DNA of 12,549 nucleotides from Euperipatoides rowelli (taxonomy: Eukaryota; Onychophora; Udeonychophora; Euonychophora; Peripatopsidae), in assembly GCA_003024985.2 (NCBI GenBank), contig PXIH01S0003595.1; one strand, written 5' to 3'. The position numbers and the translations under genes were made by a program. Numbering within the stretch: the first letter of the stretch is position 1; each line of letters opens with the position of its first letter. The notes beneath the pieces are model-generated. The model saw nothing but the letters and a program-made list of their open reading frames with translations, had not been told where the DNA came from and did not search any database. Positions 8,449 to 12,549 of this stretch are shown one piece after another.

Positions 8449-8700
8449 AAAAAATAGGCAGATGTTAGAATTTATAAATATGCAAGGTGGAAGGAGAAGA
8501 GAAAAATGGGTAAACTTGAAAATGAATTATTTGGGTATTATGTAAACACATTTAATGGATATGGAAATACCACATGTAGAAGGGGAATGGATTTGAAAAA
8601 ATAGGGAGGGTAATGAAAAAAGGGTGGAGGTATAGGTATATGGGGAATGAATGGGTCAAATGAGTTTAGGGGAGAAATGGGAAGAGTATATACAAAACAA
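8449..8700 (+). pseudogene. LINE ORF2 relic, N-terminal part of APE-type endonuclease
   Basis: Reading from 8449 gives NRQMLEFINMQGGRRREKWV followed by a stop-broken segment and THLMDME (8546-8566), EGEWIW-like residues, and GGGIGIW (about 8624-8645). This order fits the start of apurinic-like endonucleases of LINEs: an initial 'N.qG', then 'tETHL', then 'GGG.gi'. The codon before THL, which should be the catalytic glutamate, is TAA at 8543-8545. The later hallmarks (GDMN, the Asp-Tyr segment and SDH) are not found in any frame between here and the reverse transcriptase at about 8985, and the available space is too short for them. The domain is therefore internally deleted as well as mutated. 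It would have cut target DNA to prime reverse transcription. Confidence 0.6.
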
Positions 8701-8984
8701 AAGCTAAAATTAAAATAGATGAACAGAGGTGAGATGGATAGGTTAATGAATGAAATAAGGGGTGGAGGTTGGGAGGGTTATAGAAAATTATGGATATGTG
8801 AAAAATAGGAAAGGTGAGTTAAAGAGTACTAAGGGATTAAATAATGAGTGGTTAGATTTGGAAAATATTTTAAAGGAATAAGCAGATGATACAAGAAGAT
8901 GAAGGGGAGGAGAATGGGCATATAAATGAACAGGTTATTAATTACAATATAAGAAAGTTAAGAATATTAAGGTAGATGGAGTTT
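8701..8984 (+). pseudogene. LINE ORF2 relic, linker between endonuclease and RT
   Basis: Short coding-like pieces in shifting frames are seen: LMNEIRGGGWEGYRKLW (about 8744-8794), GLNNEWLDLENILKE (about 8834-8878) and EDEGEENGHINEQVINYNI-like sequence (about 8896-8952). They are Glu/Lys/Asn-rich, as usual between endonuclease and reverse transcriptase. No catalytic motif is present. One join near 8700 may be the scar of the deletion that removed the rest of the endonuclease. Confidence 0.5.
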
Positions 8985-9930
8985 TTTTAGTAAGATAATA
9001 GATAAAATGAAGAATGGGAAAGCTAGAGGATTAGATGGAATTGCAATTGAAATGGTCAAGATACTAGATATAAAAGGGAGAAGAGTACTAAATAAATGTA
9101 TGGAGGATTTATTTAATAACAAAAAATACCTGATGAATGGAGAGGATCAATAATCAGATTGCTTTATAAAGGATAGGGAAAAGATAAAAGTAAACTAGAG
9201 AATTATAGACCAATAGCAGTGACAAGTGTTTTATATAAGATCTTTATGTAAGTGTAGAAGGAATGGGTGGTGGAATGGCTAGAGAGTGAGAAGATATTGG
9301 ATGAGTTACAGCATGGTTTCAGGGCAAATAGAAATATGGGTGATTCTTTATATATTATTTCACAACTAATTGAAAGAAGTTTGAGAGAGAACTCTAGAAT
9401 GGTGGTAGGGTTTCTAGATTTAAATAAGGCATACGATATGGATAGGGGTTTATTGCGGAAAATATTAATAAAAAAGGGAATAGAGGATTGGGTTGAGATT
9501 ATTAGAAATACAGTATAGTATATATGAAGATAATATGAATACCTATCAAAAGGGGAAAATAAATTCTAGAAAGGTAAAATGCAGGAGGATTAAGGCAAGG
9601 ATGCCCCTTGTCAGCTATACTTTTTATATTATACATGGATGAACTAGATAGACAATTATTAAATTCAGGTAAGGGGATATATTTGAGGGGAGTGGGGAAA
9701 AGGATACCATAATTATTATTCGTAGATATAGTTCTCTTTGCTGAGAATAGAGAGGATATGCAAAGATTGCTGGATATCTGTGGAGAGATAGGGGAAAAAC
9801 TCTAGATGAAAATGTAGATAAATCCAAGATTCTATGGATAAATGGTAAAGAAAGTGGATTATGAAAATTGGGAGAATATATAGAGGTGAAAGAATATGCA
9901 TATTTGGGAATAATGTTAAATACAGGAATA
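8985..9930 (+). pseudogene. LINE ORF2 relic, reverse transcriptase domain
   Basis: Reverse transcriptase motifs appear in order. Fingers: IIDKMKNGKARGLDGIAIEM from 8992, then IPDEWRGSIIRLLYKG (9126-9173) and NYRPIAVTSVLYKIF (9201-9245). After two stops (9249 and 9255) comes the 83-codon frame 9267-9518 with QHGFRANRN and motif A GFLDLNKAYD, whose catalytic Asp is at 9417-9419. After a frameshift comes motif B GGLRQGCPLS (9584-9613) and then motif C. Motif C reads F-V-D-I at 9719-9730 where active enzymes have F/Y-A-D-D, so one catalytic Asp is gone, most simply by loss of three bases. Downstream LFAENREDMQRLLDI (9734-9778) and YLGIML (9902-9917) fit the palm and thumb. A working enzyme would copy element RNA at a nicked target. 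Confidence 0.85.
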
Positions 9931-10900
9931 TAATATTTGAAGGGTTGGGAGGATAAAGTGATAAAAAAAATAAAAAGAAACAAGGTTATCATTAAGAGGG
10001 TGGCATGCATGAGTTACAATAGGTATGAAATAATTAGAATTCTATGGAAGGAGATAGCAGTGCCAGGAGTTATGCATGGTAACGATGTATTAGTGATGTC
10101 AAAAAGTGTGAGGAACGAAATAGAGAAGATCCAAAGAGAAATGGGTAGATGTGAATTGGGTGGAAACATACTGTATATATGGCAGTTGAAGCAATTCAAG
10201 GGGATATGGGATGGAATACTTTTGAAGATAGGGAAAGGAGTGCAAAGTTGAAGAGATATGGGAGATTGCAAATGATGGGAGAGGAGAGAGTATGTAAGTG
10301 GGTGTTCAGAGATGGTTTTATGAGAGCAACTAAATCAAAATGGTGGGAAATGGTTATAGGAATGGCAAATATAATAGATGGGAGTAGAATAGGCTACTAT
10401 TTGGGATTATGGGAAGGAGAAATGAAAAGAATGACAGAGAGAATGGATTATAAAAAATGGGATAAAGAGATGAAGGAATTAGAATAGAGGCAGAAAGGAG
10501 ATGGATGGAGGGATTAAGAAAAAAAGAAACTTTGGAAATTTATAGGTTTAAGAAAGCTATAAAAGAGGAAGGAAAATCGTTTGACAACAATAGGGGAAGT
10601 ATGCTATTATTTCAAGCAAGAGCGGGAAGTTTGGGTACGAAAGTAAGAAAGAAGAAGTTTAGAGGGGAGGGGGAACAATATGTGATTTATGTGGAAAAAA
10701 TGAAGATGTGAAGCATGTGATTTTGGAGTGTGAAGGATTGGAGAATGAAAGGAAAAAAATAAGCGAGTGGGGGTGATGAGGGAGGAATGGAGTTGAATGA
10801 ACAGATTAAGTTGAGCAAGTCGTTGGGATTTGAGGGAGAGTGGATTGGTTGGATGAAGATTTTGTTGAGGAATTGGGAAATGAATAGGGAAAGAGGATGA
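9931..10900 (+). pseudogene. LINE ORF2 relic, C-terminal region with CCHC knuckle
   Basis: Four frame segments continue one another. The first, 9937-10251, includes KGWEDKVIKK, RYEIIRILWKEIAVPGVMHG and IEKIQREMGR. The second, 10179-10487, includes AVEAIQGDMGWNTFEDR and SKWWEMV. The third, 10505-10680, includes LEIYRFKKAIKEE and SMLLFQARAGSL. The fourth, from 10681, is CDLCGKNEDVKHVILECEGL. The last is a CX2CX7HX4C zinc knuckle at 10681-10731, a feature of the C-terminus of several LINE groups that contacts nucleic acid during target-primed reverse transcription. The end of the protein is read in yet another frame to TGA at 10898-10900 (GEWIGWMKILLRNWEMNR). I see no RNase H motif. Overlaps between frames reflect frameshifts in this copy, not overlapping genes. 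Confidence 0.75.
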
Positions 10901-10936
10901 ATGAAGGTGAATAAATAGATGGTGAGGTGGGTAATG

Positions 10937-10980
10937 TTGGCTAACATCGCAAGATGACTCCGAACATAAGGAGAAGCCAA
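10937..10980 (+). promoter_or_regulatory. Putative 3' three-way-junction RNA element of the LINE
   Basis: An outer stem ttggct (10937-10942) pairs with agccaa (10975-10980). Inside are two hairpins. The first is catc (10945-10948) with gatg (10953-10956) around the tetraloop gcaa, which has GNRA form. The second is ctcc (10958-10961) with ggag (10970-10973) around an 8-base loop. The linkers are only 2, 1 and 1 bases. All stem pairs are Watson-Crick. Its place directly before the tail suggests it is the recognition site for the element's reverse transcriptase; that role is inference from other LINEs with 3' stem-loops. Confidence 0.65.
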
Positions 10981-10991
10981 ATCTTAATCTT
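10980..10991 (+). repeat. (AATCTT)2 LINE tail
   Basis: Two perfect AATCTT units close the element, the first sharing its opening A with the last base of the outer stem. The sequence then changes to aaaatacaatttttttt, which I take as flanking DNA. Confidence 0.7.
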
Positions 10992-11355
10992 AAAATACAA
11001 TTTTTTTTACCTTCAGAGATGTTATTTTTACTATTTTTTTTACTAAATAAGCAGAATCTTCAGCAGTAGTACTGTTCCAGATCCCTTGTTATAGAAAATC
11101 ATAAGTAAAAAAACTAAATACAATTTATTGAAATATAAGACTAGCATGAATGCTTAGTATTCATGACATACAATGATATATAATTGGTGACATACTGTAC
11201 TTTCAATAGGCGTAATAGGGAGCACATATTTTTAGCATTTGATTTAATATACTTTTGTTTTCTGTTCTAAATATACTCAGATTTTCTATTTTTTTTTTAA
11301 AAATACATTTAGTGTCCGGGAGATTGCCTATGAGTAATGCCAGCCTGTTAATATT
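10992..11355. other. AT-rich flank between LINE and hAT element
   Basis: T runs and AT-rich DNA with no gene or repeat ends are recognised. The open frames on both strands that overlap this stretch run into the hAT element and depend on its A20 tract. Confidence 0.55.
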
Positions 11356-11423
11356 GGCTAAGACAGGGATGGAAAATAGGTGGCACGGGTGTCGGAGATG
11401 GCACTTTAAAAGTCTCCACAGCC

Positions 11424-11443
11424 AAAAAAAAAAAAAAAAAAAA
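11424..11443. repeat. A20 homopolymer inside the hAT element
   Basis: Twenty consecutive A residues sit 60 bases inside the left terminus. They are probably a mutation-prone tract rather than a functional tail, because the element is a DNA transposon by its ends. Confidence 0.8.
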
Positions 11444-11463
11444 CAAAGCTCATTAAATCTGTC

Positions 11464-11671
11464 AAAAGGGAAATAAAATGTCCATGCAACCACCAAAAAA
11501 AGAAATCCATCAAAGCATTTTTAAAAATCTGAAACTAGCCTATTTGACTTACTTTATTTTTTGTTTTTAGTTGATTTTTATGATAGTCTTGTGGACCAAC
11601 ACTGTAAAAGCTTGAAGCTTATACTTTGAATTAATAAATTAAATTAAATAAAAGGGAAACAAAACGCCCAT
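11464..11671. repeat. Diverged direct repeat pair inside the hAT element
   Basis: aaaagggaaataaaatgtcc (plus at) at 11464-11485 recurs at 11650-11671 with 19 of 22 bases identical; all three differences are T versus C. Weaker similarity continues for about 40 bases (caaag/atcaaa, gaaactagcc versus caaactagac). The spacing is 186 bases. It may be an old internal duplication or the remains of a second element. Confidence 0.6.
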
Positions 11672-11764
11672 TAAAAGAGAAGCTTATCAAAAATGTTCAA
11701 ACTAGACAACCACTAGTTCAATTTTGGCACTGGACAAATCCTAATTGCCACCCCTGGGCTAAGA

Positions 11765-12549
11765 CTTTANATACCAGAAGTTGGGTTGCATAATCCCGAG
11801 TTTAACTCAAATGGTTTAAAAAAAAACAAAAAACTTTTAATATATTTATAGTTCAAGTCTGTAGGCTTGCTACGTTGTTTTAATACTGCCAAGCTCCAGA
11901 GAACCACTGTATTTTTATTTATTTATTACAATCAAGTCAAATTAGTTGCTCAGTAATTTACCCTTGAGGCTTGAATGATATACTGCAAACAAAATAATGA
12001 ATAAATTAGGCTATTACTAACAGATCAATGGATTCCTCGTTACATAAGTTGACCTAATTATTTTATTTTCAGAAAAAAAAAAAGCAATTATGACTACCAT
12101 AGTCTTATTTCTTTCATTTACGTCCAAGGAAAACAGTTTTATTTATGTGGATATATTTTTTTTTTTTTGTAAATTATGATTTCTAAGTAAAAATTTGAAT
12201 TTTATTTTGGCTAAATAATTAATGAAAAATTGTTTTCAGCAAATAGGCTAGGCTATATTTACGTTAGTAATTATTAAAACTATCACCCCACTACAATATT
12301 GGTAGGTTTTTACCATTCACATAGCTGATTTTATAGTTATTTTTTAGAATTATATGTAAAAAGAGGCCCAGACAATTTTTTTTTTATAGCTGACAGAAAC
12401 AAATTGGCTTAACCCTTTCCACTCCACATTAAATTTGAAAAATCGATTTTTTTTATTTTTTAAATTAAGATTACTATTCTTTTAATTTTTTTTTTTTTTT
12501 AAATCTCTTGGGATAATTAAAGACAAGTATATTTTGAGTCTTTTAAACT
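11765..12549. other. AT-rich stretch to the window end
   Basis: Homopolymer runs (for example T12 near 12157 and T14 near 12488), a few TTTA repeats near 11915 and two overlapping TAGGCTA motifs at 12244-12255 are visible. There is no coding frame, splice-supported exon or element boundary that I can defend. Confidence 0.55.

Larger units (their letters stand above)
6551..10991 (+). mobile_element. Degenerate LINE (non-LTR retrotransposon), PHD-SGNH / APE-RT-CCHC type
   Basis: The element is recognised from ordered domains on one strand: PHD-type finger (7159-7290), SGNH esterase motifs (7864-8274), APE-endonuclease start (about 8449-8660), reverse transcriptase (about 8985-9930), C-terminal region and CCHC knuckle (10681-10731), stop of the last frame at 10898-10900, a structured 3' UTR and an (AATCTT)2 tail. 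The + strand is conspicuously purine-rich and poor in C throughout. The 3' boundary is firm. The 5' boundary is my estimate from the GC-rich start at 6551, and I found no convincing target-site duplication there. PHD and esterase domains in ORF1 are known from CR1-like LINEs, but the RT motif B (GGLRQGCPLS) is not the usual CR1 form, so I leave the clade open. The many stops and frameshifts make it inactive. Confidence 0.88.
10901..10991 (+). other. LINE 3' UTR
   Basis: Only about 90 bases separate the last stop from the end of the element. The first 36 are purine-rich and unstructured; the rest holds the foldable module at 10937-10980 and the hexamer tail. A short structured 3' UTR with a simple-repeat tail in place of poly(A) is typical of LINEs whose reverse transcriptase recognises its own RNA 3' end. 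Confidence 0.7.
11364..11756. mobile_element. Non-autonomous hAT-type transposon (MITE), 393 bp
   Basis: The ends are defined exactly. The left terminus cagggatggaaaatagg (11364-11380) matches the reverse complement of the right terminus, caggggtggcaattagg (11740-11756), at 14 of 17 bases. Immediately outside both ends is the perfect 8-bp target duplication ggctaaga (11356-11363 and 11757-11764). An 8-bp duplication with CAGGG ends is the signature of hAT transposons. There is no transposase reading frame. The interior holds an A20 tract (11424-11443), a direct repeat pair (11464-11485 and 11650-11671) and an aagctt-g-aagctt inverted repeat (11608-11620). The perfect target duplication suggests a younger insertion than the hAT element at 4208, or one that has been better preserved. 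Confidence 0.9.

Noticed and set aside
9624-10980. Reverse-strand open frames of 61-128 codons opposite the LINE reverse transcriptase and C-terminus
   Set aside because: Stop codons are rare on the complement because the sense strand is purine-rich; the translations match nothing, whereas the sense strand has ordered RT motifs.
12062-12080. ttttattttcag as a splice acceptor of a host exon
   Set aside because: The following sequence is a poly-A run and non-coding in all frames.
1-12549. CRISPR array, bacterial operon, riboswitch or other prokaryotic system
   Set aside because: No regularly spaced repeats, Shine-Dalgarno-led gene chains or prokaryotic genes are present; the content is eukaryotic transposons.

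Overview
The window looks like AT-rich, non-coding nuclear DNA from an animal, most likely an invertebrate. An arthropod is my guess, from the repeat types only, and I hold it weakly. The strands carry long A/T homopolymers, short microsatellites and stops in every frame. I see no intact gene, no convincing host exon, and no rRNA or tRNA gene. Everything recognisable is a mobile element or the relic of one. Two isolated N characters (7478 and 11770) mark uncertain base calls.

Layout. Positions 1-91 hold a possible tRNA-derived SINE fragment cut by the window edge. Positions 148-894 carry unrecognised coding relics. Between about 900 and 1900 there is low-complexity DNA with a short tandem duplication and a 16-bp palindrome. 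Positions 2047-2855 hold a frameshifted relic that I read, with modest confidence, as the capsid/Gag part of an LTR-type retroelement. Positions 2860-6540 are AT-rich filler containing one well-supported non-autonomous hAT transposon (4208-4691, flanked by an 8-bp duplication) and one possible hAT terminus (5657-5712).

The main object is a dead LINE (non-LTR retrotransposon) on the + strand, from about 6551 to 10991. Its parts, in order, are: a 5' leader with a small GC-rich start; an ORF1 relic with a complete C4HC3 PHD-type zinc finger, a charged helical stretch and an SGNH-hydrolase (esterase) domain; a truncated APE-type endonuclease; a reverse transcriptase; a long C-terminal region ending in a CX2CX7HX4C zinc knuckle; and a short 3' UTR of about 90 bases. 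The 3' UTR can fold into a compact three-way junction, followed by an (AATCTT)2 tail. In a live element the ORF1 product would coat and escort the RNA. The endonuclease would nick the target, and the reverse transcriptase would start on the folded 3' end. This copy cannot do so: it has many stops and frameshifts, one of the paired catalytic aspartates of the RT is missing, the presumed catalytic glutamate codon of the endonuclease is a stop, and most of the endonuclease is absent.

Downstream, 11364-11756 is a second non-autonomous hAT element with imperfect 17-bp terminal inverted repeats and a perfect 8-bp target duplication (ggctaaga). The rest, to 12549, is AT-rich DNA with nothing I can name. 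The 7-mer TAGCCTA/TAGGCTA recurs across the window more often than its composition predicts.
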